A DNA stretch of 27,837 bases from Tardiphaga sp. (GTDB lineage: Bacteria; Pseudomonadota; Alphaproteobacteria; Rhizobiales; Xanthobacteraceae): contig JAQGJF010000838.1 in NCBI GenBank assembly GCA_028290765.1, positions 1-27,837 on the forward strand, read 5' to 3'. The translations under genes and the position numbers were made by a program. Each line of letters starts with the position of its first letter. Position 1 is the first letter of the stretch. Shown in pieces: positions 16,390 through 24,174 of this stretch. Below the pieces are notes generated by a model. It was not told the DNA's origin. It saw only the letters and a list, made by a program, of their open reading frames with translations, and searched no databases.

Positions 16390-17559
16390 ATGAGCAAGTA
16401 CTCGATCAAGGCCTCCTTGTTGCAGGTCCATTCCATCATTGGCCTTGCGATCTCGCTGGTGGTGGCCTTGGTCGGAATAACCGGGGCGACGATGAGCTTC
16501 GAGGATGAAATCGGGGCCAGCCTGAATGCCGGGATAATGCGGGTCGAGGCCCGCTCAGCGCCGATGCTGACGCCGGATGAGCTGATCGCGCGACTGCAGG
16601 CCACCCAGGATTTTGGCAAGGTTTCGGCCGTGACGATGGCAAGCGATCCGTCCGCGGCGGTGCGCGTCCGGTTTGCCCGCAACGAGGGCGGCTCGCGGCC
16701 GTCCTCGGTCTATGTAGATCCGCATGATGCGCACATACTCGGCACGCCACGGGGCGAGGCCTTTTTCGCCACCGTCCGCAAACTGCATCGCTGGCTGCTG
16801 TTGCCTGGCGATGCCAATGGCTACGGCCGGCAGATCAACGGCGTGGTGACGATCGGCCTGATTTTGATGCTGATCTCCGGAATCGTGCTGCGATGGCCCC
16901 GCGCCCACAGCGTGAGAATGTGGCTGAAGCCAAATCTGGCATTGCGCGGTCGCGGATTCCAGAGATCGCTGCACTCTGTAGCTGGCACCTGGGTGCTGGT
17001 GGTCTATCTGGTGATGGCGCTCACCGGCCTGTGGTATTCGTTCGACTGGTACAAAAGCGGCGCCATTTGGCTGCTGTCGCGTCCTTCAACTGTCGCTGTG
17101 CCGATGCAGCCAAAATCGCCGCGAGGCGTTGGCGCAGCCGATGCCAGGCCTCTTGCACTCGATCGTGCCTGGTCCGCGTTCCTGCACGAACAAGGCAACC
17201 GTTTCGCAACGGCCCAACTGACGCTGCCGGCCGGCACGGGGACCGTCGTGCGAATCCGGTCCTGGGCGCGAGATGCGTCGCATGATGGCGCGCGCGACGA
17301 ATTCCGAATCGATGCCGTCACCGGCCGGCTGGTGTCGTCGGAGATCTACGCGGATAAGACAACTGGCGAGCGAATCCTTGCGAGCGTACTCGACATTCAC
17401 CGCGGCAGCATATTTGGATGGCCGGGCAAGCTGCTGTTCATGGTGGCCGCAGCCCTGATGCCGCTGTTCGTGGTCACCGGTTTTGTGCTGTATCTTTCGC
17501 GCCGAAGACATCGGCGTGCATCGCGGCCGGCGCTCGGGAGCCTGGTTCTGGGCGAATGA
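16390..17559 (+). CDS. PepSY-associated TM helix protein
   Basis: 389 residues from the ATG at 16390. The frame is open back to a TTG at 16273 and there is an ATG at 16375; none has a good ribosome-binding site. MSKYSIKASLLQVHSIIGLA is the usual opening of this family, which decides the choice. Transmembrane segments with conserved His are at about 10-37 (His14), then KLHRWLLLPGDANGY, LHSVAGTWVLVVYLVMALTG, and the C-terminal DIHRGSIFGWPGKLL and LMPLFVVTG. PepSY-like periplasmic segments lie in between. Such proteins often sit beside siderophore receptors and are thought to reduce or release iron in the periplasm. That role is inferred from the family and neighbours. It is the last chromosomal gene before the tRNA fragment at 17615. 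Confidence 0.9.
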   Translation: MSKYSIKASLLQVHSIIGLAISLVVALVGITGATMSFEDEIGASLNAGIMRVEARSAPMLTPDELIARLQATQDFGKVSAVTMASDPSAAVRVRFARNEGGSRPSSVYVDPHDAHILGTPRGEAFFATVRKLHRWLLLPGDANGYGRQINGVVTIGLILMLISGIVLRWPRAHSVRMWLKPNLALRGRGFQRSLHSVAGTWVLVVYLVMALTGLWYSFDWYKSGAIWLLSRPSTVAVPMQPKSPRGVGAADARPLALDRAWSAFLHEQGNRFATAQLTLPAGTGTVVRIRSWARDASHDGARDEFRIDAVTGRLVSSEIYADKTTGERILASVLDIHRGSIFGWPGKLLFMVAAALMPLFVVTGFVLYLSRRRHRRASRPALGSLVLGE

Positions 17560-17614
17560 GGTGCCCTTGTTACTCAGGCTGTTTGCGAAAAGTTGCGGCC
17601 GATAACAGAACAAC

Positions 17615-17658
17615 TGGAGCGAGTGAAGGGAATCGAACCCTCGTATTCAGCTTGGAAG
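17615..17658 (-). repeat. tRNA-Gly 3' fragment, copy 1 (outer attachment site)
   Basis: 44 bases match 25869-25912, the 3' part of tRNA-Gly(TCC) from the CCA through the T-arm to the anticodon, with one difference: G to A at 17622 in the acceptor strand. It cannot be a tRNA, since the 5' half is missing. To its left is ordinary sequence behind the iron operon, without the right-arm sequence seen beside the other two copies. It is therefore the likely original chromosomal 3' end displaced by integration. Confidence 0.88.
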
Positions 17659-17755
17659 TCGTGAAATCTTCTAGTGTTTTGAAGAACCGTTCTGACATTT
17701 TTCAGCTTTTTGACCCCTTGAGGTCACTACGGAATTTCTCTTTGTCAGAATGGCG
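17659..17755. repeat. Left arm of cassette A
   Basis: It aligns with 19866-19968. The shared blocks are GTTTT, AAGA-CCGTTCYGACATTTTTCAG, TTGAGRTCACTACGGAATTTC, and TTTGTCRGAATGGCG. It contains the motif in both orientations: TTCTGACA at 17690-17697 and TGTCAGAA at 17743-17750, 53 bases apart. It does not code for protein. It is probably the arm of an attachment site where recombination proteins bind. Confidence 0.78.
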
Positions 17756-17834
17756 CCAACCCATGCTCATTCCTGGCGGTTACCAGTCCAAGTCGCCTCC
17801 TCACCACCGCATACGTCCCGCAATGCGGCTGAAA

Positions 17835-18542
17835 TTAGTCGCAAACAAATCCAGGGATTCCGACACGTCGGATCGCCTTCAAGTCCGCGATCACAGCGAG
17901 AAGCTGCTCCGGCGCCTGTACCATCACGTTGTGACCACAAGGCAGCGCCTTAACCGTCCAGTCGGGATCCTTGAGCAGAGCCTCGTATATCGAAGTTAAG
18001 GGAGAAGGGCGATCCCATTTCGTGGTGTAAATGAAGACCTTCTCCTTCACGCTCCGCCATTTGCCACTCAGGTGTATCGTCTGGCGGAACGAGGCAAGCG
18101 GATGTGGCGTGCACCGCGGATCGAGATGCACCGGCGGCGCGACGCGAAGACCATCTGCTCCGGACCTTTCTAGTGCGACCCGACGGTAGTGGTCTCCAGC
18201 AAGATCCCACCAAGATGCGCCATCTTCCGGCACGAAGGCATCAATGTAAACGAGAGCGGAAACACGTTCGGAAAGCCTATCGGCAACGCCGCTGATAACC
18301 ATGCCCGCGTAGCTGTGACCGCAAAGGATGACGTTCTTCAGATCTTCGAAGCGAAGGACGTTTGCTATATCCTCGATATGGGTATCAAGATTGGGGCAAG
18401 CACTGGTGAGATGAGCTCTCTCCCCCAAACCCGTCAGCGTCGGCGTGAAAACCTCGTTGCCGCGCGCGCGCAATTGGCGGGCGATCGATGCGTAGGCCCA
18501 TCCACCATGCCACCCCCCAGCCACAAGGACGATGTTCGCCAT
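17835..18542 (-). CDS. Alpha/beta hydrolase (EstC/hydroxynitrile-lyase-like group)
   Basis: 235 residues. The oxyanion-hole region is VLVAGGWHGG (5-14), the nucleophile elbow is CGHSYAG (74-80) with Ser77, and the catalytic His is in the C-terminal CGHNVMVQAPEQL. This short, lidded esterase-like group includes plant hydroxynitrile lyases, methyl esterases and bacterial EstC-type esterases. The ATG at 18542 is chosen because GGAGGAAC precedes it; the frame stays open 40 codons further, but that stretch lies in the promoter region. The GntR regulator gene lies upstream on the same strand, with a strong inverted repeat between them. It is cargo of cassette A. Substrate unknown; a small ester is likely. 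Confidence 0.9.
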   Translation of the reverse strand: MANIVLVAGGWHGGWAYASIARQLRARGNEVFTPTLTGLGERAHLTSACPNLDTHIEDIANVLRFEDLKNVILCGHSYAGMVISGVADRLSERVSALVYIDAFVPEDGASWWDLAGDHYRRVALERSGADGLRVAPPVHLDPRCTPHPLASFRQTIHLSGKWRSVKEKVFIYTTKWDRPSPLTSIYEALLKDPDWTVKALPCGHNVMVQAPEQLLAVIADLKAIRRVGIPGFVCD

Positions 18543-18705
18543 AGTTCCTCCAGTTTCGATCGGCGGTCCCGAACCCGCCGTCACATCGTGAATGCGGACA
18601 TCTCCCAGCTCCGCTTCATGGCGCGCCACATCCGCCACTTCTCCCACTCCCTGAATGTCCATCCCACTGGGCGCGCCAACTCCAGCATCGCCGGAAACGC
18701 CGCAT

Positions 18706-18740
18706 CTTATTTGTAATGTTTTTATGATATGTTACAAATA
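18706..18740. promoter_or_regulatory. Inverted repeat, probable GntR-type operator
   Basis: TTATTTGTAA (18706-18715) and TTACAAATAA (18731-18740) are perfect 10-base arms around 15 AT-rich bases. The site stands 164 bases upstream of the hydrolase start and just after the GntR gene, in a markedly AT-rich patch. The likely binder is the GntR protein; this is inferred from position. Confidence 0.6.
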
Positions 18741-18786
18741 ACGACGGAGTCAACCGCCCGCTTCTGGCGGCTTTTCCGGCTGGAAT

Positions 18787-19554
18787 TCAGTTTCGGGTCA
18801 AGACGGTCCGTCGGGTAATGTCTGCGGCGTAGTCCATGAGGGCATCGGAGGCGCTCGCCGCCCTCTTTTCGTCGCCCCGCGCCACCGCGTCGAAAATTGC
18901 CGCATGGTGCTTTGCGGCAACCGGCACGTCATGCATTACCCGATGGTGCAGATAATAAAACCTGCGCGACATCGCATGGCATGGCACGATTGCGCTCGCG
19001 ACGAAGGGATTGCGCGCGCATTCCGTCAGAAATCTCCTGGCTTCGTAATGATAGCGCAGATATTCAATGGCGCCGATATCTTGCATCCCCTCGAAGTGGC
19101 GCGCGATCTCGATGCATTTCTTTCGTTCGTCGTCCTCGGCCCGGCGGGCGGCGGACGTCGCGATGAGCCGCTCGAGCTCCCTGCGCATTTCAAGCATAAG
19201 AAGCTGCTGCATCACGTCGATCTCGGTGATTCTGGCGCCGTTGCGGGGAATTATCTCGACCAGATGCTCGATCTCCAGGCGCTTCAGGGCCTCCCTCACT
19301 GGTGTACGGCCGAGGTTCAAGCTCTCGCTGAGTTCGGTTTCGGACCAAACCGTGCCTGGCTTCAATTCGAGGGTAACGATCAGTTCCTCGAGACGCTGCC
19401 GTGCATCATCCGCCATATCGGAATTCGCTCGCGATCCGGCTGATGTCACAACTCGTATCCCAGCGGGCTTGTCGGGAAGCTTGCGCAACTTCTCGCGCGG
19501 AGCGCCGCCCATAAGCGCCCGGCGCTCCGAAGCGCTCTTTCGACCCCGTGCCAT
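18787..19554 (-). CDS. GntR-family regulator, FCD (FadR) type
   Basis: 255 residues from the ATG at 19554, which has AAAGGA 8 bases before it; an ATG 6 bases earlier is also possible. The winged helix-turn-helix occupies about 45-112 with the motif TVWSETELSESLNLGRTPVR, then EALKRLEIEHLVEIIPRNGA. An FCD effector domain follows (about 118-245) with the acidic/His positions of the family, including YHYEARRFLTECARNP and HHAAIFDAVARGD. The N-terminal 45 residues are basic and poorly conserved in type. It probably represses the hydrolase gene next to it and senses a small acid. It is cargo of cassette A. Confidence 0.92.
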   Translation of the reverse strand: MARGRKSASERRALMGGAPREKLRKLPDKPAGIRVVTSAGSRANSDMADDARQRLEELIVTLELKPGTVWSETELSESLNLGRTPVREALKRLEIEHLVEIIPRNGARITEIDVMQQLLMLEMRRELERLIATSAARRAEDDERKKCIEIARHFEGMQDIGAIEYLRYHYEARRFLTECARNPFVASAIVPCHAMSRRFYYLHHRVMHDVPVAAKHHAAIFDAVARGDEKRAASASDALMDYAADITRRTVLTRN

Positions 19555-19778
19555 TTCCATCGTCCTTTTGTTCCGCGCGCCCGAAGCTAGCATTTCCAAA
19601 GCTTCGGTCGGGAGGTCAATAGACGGCGATCGGCGGTGATTGCGCAAGAACGGAAGCGCAAGAACGGAAGCGAAAGAGCGGCAGAGGTTGGTGCGGTGAA
19701 CTGATCGCAGGCATCACTGCTACAAATCGTTCCCGGGACTGATAACACCGGCGAAAATTGGAACGGTGTTCAGCCTGA

Positions 19779-19824
19779 TTGTCAGAATGAAATCTGAAGA
19801 TTCGTCCTAAACCATTGAATTGTT
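19779..19824. repeat. Right arm of cassette A
   Basis: TTGTCAGAATGAAATCTGA, then AGATTCG, a TAA and CCA-TGAA pattern runs into the tRNA fragment. It aligns with 25822-25868, the sequence beside the complete tRNA. The motif TGTCAGAA lies at 19780-19787. No such sequence lies left of copy 1. Confidence 0.75.
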
Positions 19825-19865
19825 TGGAGCGGGTGAAGGGAATCGAACCCTCGTATTCAGCTTGG
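19825..19865 (-). repeat. tRNA-Gly 3' fragment, copy 2 (junction of the two cassettes)
   Basis: 41 bases identical to 25869-25909 of the complete tRNA-Gly. Identity stops in the anticodon (GG against GGAAGG). The acceptor strand is unchanged here, unlike copy 1. It has a right arm on its left and a left arm on its right, as expected where two integrated elements abut. Confidence 0.9.
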
Positions 19866-19968
19866 GGGGTCTCCAGATTTTTCGCAATGTTTTCAAGAGC
19901 CGTTCCGACATTTTTCAGGTCTTTGGACGATTGAGATCACTACGGAATTTCTTTTTGTCGGAATGGCG
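19866..19968. repeat. Left arm of cassette B
   Basis: Homologous to 17659-17755 (see the shared blocks there). The two inverted motif copies, TTCCGACA at 19903 and TGTCGGAA at 19956, are again exactly 53 bases apart. Non-coding. A further 100 bases without features separate it from the ATPase gene. Confidence 0.78.
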
Positions 19969-20077
19969 GTCGCCGCCTGAGCGTTCATTTCCTTGCAACT
20001 CAAAGGCTCTGAAACGCATCGAGAGCCAGGTTCATGGCTTGCTTATGGCGACTTCTTCAACAGCCTGTCAGATGCGT

Positions 20078-20848
20078 TTAGTGAGTGATCAATCCAAGCA
20101 GGCTTTGAAGCCGCGCGGACGAAGGTTGCGTCAGCAATTGGTCCGGCGTACCATCCTCCACGATTTCTCCCTTGTCCATGAAGATGAGGCGGGTGCCGAA
20201 GGCACGAATGAAGCCCAATTCGTGTGTGACGCAGATCATCGTCATGCCCTGCGCTACGAGATCCTGCAGAACCGCAAGAACATCGCGGACCAGTTCCGGG
20301 TCAAGCGCCGAGGTCGGCTCGTCGAGCAGCATGAGGCGAGGTTTCATGACCAGGGCGCGCGCAATGGACACGCGCTGCTGCTGGCCGCCGGACAGCTCTC
20401 CAGGATGGGAGTTGATGCGCGCCTCCAGTCCGAGCTGCCCAAGTATTTCCGCGGCGGTCTGGCGCGCTTCGCGCCAGCCGCGCCCGAGCACCCGCACCAG
20501 CGGCAAGGCTACATTGTCGAGCGCCGTCTTGTTGGGCCAGAGATTGAATTGCTGGAATACGAATCCGATTTGCGGGCGCTGTTGGGACAACTCGCGCTCG
20601 CTTTGATGGCGGGCACCTCCATTGGCCGTTGGGATGCGTCCGATCAGCTTGCCATCGAGCCGAACCGTGCCCTCGTCGATGCGTTCAAGGCCATTGATAC
20701 AGCGCAGCAGTGAACTCTTGCCGCAACCGCTTCGTCCGATGATGCCGACGATGTCTCCTTCGGAGACTTGCAGATCAACACGCCTGATGGCCTGAAAGGT
20801 GCCGTAGGATTTGCTCAGGCCGTCGATGGCAAGAAGGGGCGCACTCAT
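20078..20848 (-). CDS. Amino-acid-type ABC transporter ATP-binding protein (GlnQ/HisP type)
   Basis: 256 residues. Walker A is GRSGCGKSS (38-46), the Q-loop is in FVFQQFNLWP (Gln99/100), the signature LSGGQ is at 152-156, Walker B is LMLLDEPTSALDP (173-185), and the switch His is H209 in VTHE. The Q-loop context FNLWPNKTALDNV is that of polar-amino-acid importers. A polar insertion at about 70-92 (GRIPTANGGARHQSERELSQ) is longer than in GlnQ itself but known in arginine/histidine-type members. The start is the ATG at 20848, with TTAGGAC just before and the permease stop 4 bases upstream. It is the last gene of the cassette B operon. Confidence 0.95.
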   Translation of the reverse strand: MSAPLLAIDGLSKSYGTFQAIRRVDLQVSEGDIVGIIGRSGCGKSSLLRCINGLERIDEGTVRLDGKLIGRIPTANGGARHQSERELSQQRPQIGFVFQQFNLWPNKTALDNVALPLVRVLGRGWREARQTAAEILGQLGLEARINSHPGELSGGQQQRVSIARALVMKPRLMLLDEPTSALDPELVRDVLAVLQDLVAQGMTMICVTHELGFIRAFGTRLIFMDKGEIVEDGTPDQLLTQPSSARLQSLLGLITH

Positions 20849-20852
20849 TGTC

Positions 20853-21566
20853 CTAACGCCGATGATCGAGTGAAAGATATTCGCGCGCGAGCGGACTGCG
20901 AAAAACCGCCGCCATTTCGGGCGACCCGACCGCGCGTTCCGTCCTGCGGAAACCCCAGGAAAGCAACGCCGTGAAAATCCAGTAAAGGCCTGCCACGGCA
21001 AAGAACACCTCGAAGGGGGCGAAGGTCATGCCCTGCACGATGAGTCCCTGATAGGTCAGCTCCGAAACGGTGATCGTGCTGAGGATCGATGATTCCTTCA
21101 CAGCCATGGTTGTCGTGCCCGCCATCGGCGGCAGCGCGAATTTCCACATCTGCGGTATGATAATATCGCGCAGGATCTGCGGGTGGGTGAAGCCCATCGC
21201 CCGTGCCGCTTCGACCTGACCGTGCGGAACGGCCGCCATCGCTCCGCGCAGGATTTCCCCATAATAGGCCGAGGAGAACATCGCCAGCGCGATCGTGCCC
21301 GCCAATTGCTCCGGTATGCGGATCCCCGCAAAAGGCAGTCCGTAGAAGAAGATGAAGAGCAGAATGATGAAAGGGATGTTGCGCAACACTTCCACGTAGG
21401 CGCCGGCGGCAATCCGCAGCGGCAGGAGAGCGGACGTGCGCATCAGCGCGATGACAAACGCGATGCAGAAGCCAAGAATTGCGGCTGAAGTCGTAACTCG
21501 AACCGTCACCCAGATTCCGTGCGCGAAGTATTGCCAGTTGTTGGTAACGACCGAGATATCGAACAT
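20853..21566 (-). CDS. Amino-acid ABC transporter permease (HisM/HisQ family)
   Basis: 237 residues with about five membrane helices. An EAA-loop PHGQVEAARAMGFTHPQILR, then DIIIPQ, is typical of the His/Glu/Gln-type permeases. The N-terminal YFAHGIWVTVRVT and the segment VEVLRNIPFIILLFIFFYGL are the family's usual signatures. A GGGGAG sequence precedes the ATG. It lies 15 bases behind the other permease and would form a heterodimer with it. Confidence 0.94.
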   Translation of the reverse strand: MFDISVVTNNWQYFAHGIWVTVRVTTSAAILGFCIAFVIALMRTSALLPLRIAAGAYVEVLRNIPFIILLFIFFYGLPFAGIRIPEQLAGTIALAMFSSAYYGEILRGAMAAVPHGQVEAARAMGFTHPQILRDIIIPQMWKFALPPMAGTTTMAVKESSILSTITVSELTYQGLIVQGMTFAPFEVFFAVAGLYWIFTALLSWGFRRTERAVGSPEMAAVFRSPLAREYLSLDHRR

Positions 21567-21581
21567 AGACCCCGCTCCCCG

Positions 21582-22244
21582 CTATGCGCCGCGACGCAGC
21601 GCATAGCGCCGCTCGAGCCACAGGCCGAATTGGCTGATGACAAGGCCGAGTGCCAGAAAAACCAACCCGGCGGCAGCGAAGGTTTCGAAAGGCCGGAAAC
21701 TGGTTGATCCGATCTGTTGGGCGGTACGGAACACCTCAACCACGGTGATGACCGCAAGCAGTGCCGTACCCTTCACCACGATCGTGCATTCGCTGACGAT
21801 GGCAGGCAGTGAGCGCATGTAGAGTTGCGGCAGGATCACCCGGAGCCAGATTGCGCGGGATTGCAGGCCGAGCGATGCGGCCGCCTCGATCTGGCCGGCA
21901 GGAATGCTGGTCAGCGCACCGCGAAAAATTTCCGTCATGAAGGCCGCATTGTTCACCGTGATCGCCAGAATGCCGGCGGTCATCGGGCCCAACCGGATGC
22001 CAAGCGAAGGTAGCGCGTAGAAAGCCAGAAAGATCTGCACCATCAGCGGCGTGCCACGGATGAAGCTGATGTAGAGACCGATCGCATTGTTGATGATCGG
22101 GATCTTGAAGGCACGAATAATGGTCAGCAAGGTGCCAACCGATAGTGACAGCACGATTGTAATGAGCGAGACCCTGATCGTGACACCCGACGCCCTGATG
22201 AGGGCGGGAAGCGTCGCGATCATGAATTCAAAGCTGAATTGCAT
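21582..22244 (-). CDS. Amino-acid ABC transporter permease (HisM/HisQ family)
   Basis: 220 residues. It begins with a helix after MQFSFEFM. The family's YISFIRGTPLMVQIFLAFYA signature follows, then the EAA-loop PAGQIEAAASLGLQSRAIWL and VILPQ. The segment ECTIVVKGTALLAVITVVEV follows as expected. The ribosome-binding site is weak. It is 85 bases downstream of the binding-protein gene. It is more distant from the second permease than a gene duplication would suggest, so the channel is a true heterodimer. Confidence 0.94.
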   Translation of the reverse strand: MQFSFEFMIATLPALIRASGVTIRVSLITIVLSLSVGTLLTIIRAFKIPIINNAIGLYISFIRGTPLMVQIFLAFYALPSLGIRLGPMTAGILAITVNNAAFMTEIFRGALTSIPAGQIEAAASLGLQSRAIWLRVILPQLYMRSLPAIVSECTIVVKGTALLAVITVVEVFRTAQQIGSTSFRPFETFAAAGLVFLALGLVISQFGLWLERRYALRRGA

Positions 22245-22329
22245 GGTTTGTGTTCGCCCAAAAGGCTGTCGACACTTATCTGAAGAAACTCCCTAGAGGC
22301 GCGGCTTATCGTCTGCCGATGGATATGCG

Positions 22330-23193
22330 CTACAGGGCACCTTCCGGCAAATATCCCTGGTCGGGTGTTTCCATCTTGAAACCGAACCATTTTTCCTGGA
22401 GTTCACCCATTTTTCCGCCCTTGTTCAGGCCGGAAAAGACAGCGTTGATCAACTGCCTGAGATCCTCGTCTGCCGGACGCGTCACCCATGCGAGGAAGCT
22501 CTTCTGGTCCGTCAGCGGCCCCATCAGGTGGAAAACCCCGGGGCGTGCCTTTACCAGCACGGCAAGAGCGGGGCCCGACTGCAGAACCGCATCGATAGAG
22601 CCGTTCGCCAGCGCGACATAGGTCTCGGGATAGGAGGTCAGCAGCTTCAACTCGGAGAAGCCGGGTTTCCCTTCCGCCTTCATCTTTGCATCGAAACCAC
22701 GTGCGACGGGCTCGCTCGCAGATGCCATCTGCGTGCCGAGAACCTTGCCGTTGAGATCCTGCGGCGTCTTGAGAATATTGACATCGGCCGCTCTTATCAT
22801 CACGGTCTGAACCGATATCGCCATCGGACGGGTATATGCGTAGCGCTTAGCGCGCTCGGCATTGATGCCGACGGAGGTGGCCACGAAGTCGAACTGGCCT
22901 GCGCTCAGGCCCGGCAAGATGCCCTGGAACGGCAAATCGAGCTGTTCCAGCGTGACGTCCCGGCCCACTTTCCTGGAAAGCGCAGCGATGACCTCGGTCA
23001 ACAGATCCTTGCCGTAACCGACGATCTTTCCGTCCTGCATGAATTCGAAGGGGGGATAGGACGCCTCGGTGGCAACCGTCACCTTTCCGGTTTCGCGGAT
23101 CTTGTCCATGACCGGACCGGCAGAGGCGATGACCGGCAGGCAGATCGTGGACACTATGATACTGGTCGTTCTTACAAATGCAGCGATGCTCAT
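22330..23193 (-). CDS. Amino-acid-type ABC transporter substrate-binding protein
   Basis: 287 residues with a signal peptide ending near residue 25 (IASA-G). The mature protein opens KVTVATEASYPPFEFMQDGK, the standard opening of family-3 binding proteins, with IVGYGKDLLTEVI, GLSAGQFDFVATSVGINAER, DLNGKVLGTQ and ALANGSIDAVLQS following. The usual acidic-amino-acid contacts cannot be verified by eye. GGAGGGAA stands before the ATG. It is encoded 27 bases downstream of the ureohydrolase gene, which suggests a guanidino-type or basic amino acid as cargo. Confidence 0.94.
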   Translation of the reverse strand: MSIAAFVRTTSIIVSTICLPVIASAGPVMDKIRETGKVTVATEASYPPFEFMQDGKIVGYGKDLLTEVIAALSRKVGRDVTLEQLDLPFQGILPGLSAGQFDFVATSVGINAERAKRYAYTRPMAISVQTVMIRAADVNILKTPQDLNGKVLGTQMASASEPVARGFDAKMKAEGKPGFSELKLLTSYPETYVALANGSIDAVLQSGPALAVLVKARPGVFHLMGPLTDQKSFLAWVTRPADEDLRQLINAVFSGLNKGGKMGELQEKWFGFKMETPDQGYLPEGAL

Positions 23194-23220
23194 TCGTTCC
23201 CTCCAGGGGATTTGTCTGTC

Positions 23221-24174
23221 TTATTCCGGTTTGAAGTAGTTCGCCCGAACGGCGGCACCGATCAGATTGAAGATGAAGCGGCCCGCGGCGATCACGGTGC
23301 GACGGTTCTGATCGCGCTCTGGAGCGATCTCGACGATGTCCATGCCGAGCACACGGCCTTTTTTGACCAGACCGTGGATGAGCGTCAGCATCTGCGGGTA
23401 GAGCAGTCCACCGAAGGCCGGCCCCAGCACGGCCGGCATCAGCGACGGGTCCATGCCGTCGGCATCGACGGTCAGATAATAGTTGGCCCCGTCGGGGATG
23501 CGGTCGAGTATGGCCGCCATGCCTTTATCGTGCACTTCCCTGGCGGGGATCAGATGTGAGCCATAGGCCAACGCCGCCTCATACTCCTCCGTCCGCGCGC
23601 TACCGGATCCCCGCAAGCCGATCTGGAAGATCTCGCCGATATGGGCCATTTCCGATGCGCGGCGAATCGGACTGGAAAGCCCTTCGACTTCGCCGTTGAT
23701 TTCCTGCCGCCAGTCGAGATGGGCATCGATCTGAATGAGGGTTACCGGCTTGCCCAGTTCAGCAAGCGCCTTGAAGATCGGAATCGGCGTGCTGTGATCA
23801 CCACCCAGAATGATCGGCATGGCGCCAGCCTTCAGGATCTTGCGCACCGCCTGCTCGGCATTGTTCTGATGAATCCGCGGATCGGACGGATGGCCGGCCA
23901 CATTGCCGCAATCCGCCATGCGCACCGGCTGACCATCAAGAAGCGTCCCGCCGAGATCGAAATCGTAGTGGTCAAGACCACGCACAATGCGGTCGGTCGC
24001 TCTGCGAATGGCGTCCGGTCCTTTCGATTGTTCGCTCGACACCGCGAACTGATCGTAAGCGGCACCAAAGGGAATACCCAGAAAAGCGATGTGGGCGTCG
24101 AGGGCGTCCAGATCGTCGCAAGCTTGCGAGAAGAGGAGCGTGTCGTGAACGGGGGCAGGCCTAACGGTTATCAA
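23221..24174 (-). CDS. Agmatinase/arginase-family ureohydrolase
   Basis: 317 residues. The family hydrolyses a guanidino group to urea and an amine with a binuclear Mn centre. The metal ligands are visible: His127 in GGDHS (124-128), Asp150, His152 and Asp154 in IDAHLD, and Asp237 and Asp239 in TVDADGMDPS. The last motif is atypical: most members read SxDxDxLDPxxxP, and here it is DADGMDPSLMP, with both ligands kept. It may act on agmatine, guanidinobutyrate or a related compound. The start is a TTG at 24174 with no good ribosome-binding site; no ATG or GTG is found in frame upstream, so the N-terminus is uncertain. It is first in the operon and divergent from the LysR gene. Confidence 0.9.
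   Translation of the reverse strand: MITVRPAPVHDTLLFSQACDDLDALDAHIAFLGIPFGAAYDQFAVSSEQSKGPDAIRRATDRIVRGLDHYDFDLGGTLLDGQPVRMADCGNVAGHPSDPRIHQNNAEQAVRKILKAGAMPIILGGDHSTPIPIFKALAELGKPVTLIQIDAHLDWRQEINGEVEGLSSPIRRASEMAHIGEIFQIGLRGSGSARTEEYEAALAYGSHLIPAREVHDKGMAAILDRIPDGANYYLTVDADGMDPSLMPAVLGPAFGGLLYPQMLTLIHGLVKKGRVLGMDIVEIAPERDQNRRTVIAAGRFIFNLIGAAVRANYFKPE

Larger units (their letters stand above)
17615..19827. mobile_element. Cassette A: tRNA-Gly-flanked integrase-less element
   Basis: A 2.2-kb segment bounded by tRNA-Gly fragment copy 1 and copy 2. It begins with a roughly 100-bp left arm and ends with a 46-bp right arm, both repeated in cassette B. Cargo is an alpha/beta hydrolase and a GntR-type regulator. 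The three motif sites are all of the A form: TTCTGACA (17690-17697), TGTCAGAA (17743-17750) and TGTCAGAA (19780-19787). No tyrosine or serine recombinase, relaxase or transposase gene is present. Its boundaries follow from the repeats; mobility is inference. Confidence 0.72.

Noticed and set aside
17858..17865. A further TTCCGACA motif copy
   Set aside because: It lies inside the hydrolase coding sequence, outside the arms. One or two chance hits of an 8-mer with one two-fold position are expected on both strands of a window this size.
17418..17999. Plus-strand frame containing EGNRTLVFSLEVVKS, and a similar one at 19820-20713 with EGNRTLVFSLGGLQ
   Set aside because: The similarity between these two comes from the tRNA-Gly fragments and left arms they cross; the rest is antisense to the hydrolase and the ABC ATPase genes.
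17835..18662. N-terminal extension of the alpha/beta hydrolase by 40 residues
   Set aside because: The internal ATG at 18542 has a strong ribosome-binding site and begins exactly at the first strand of the fold; the extension matches no part of the family.
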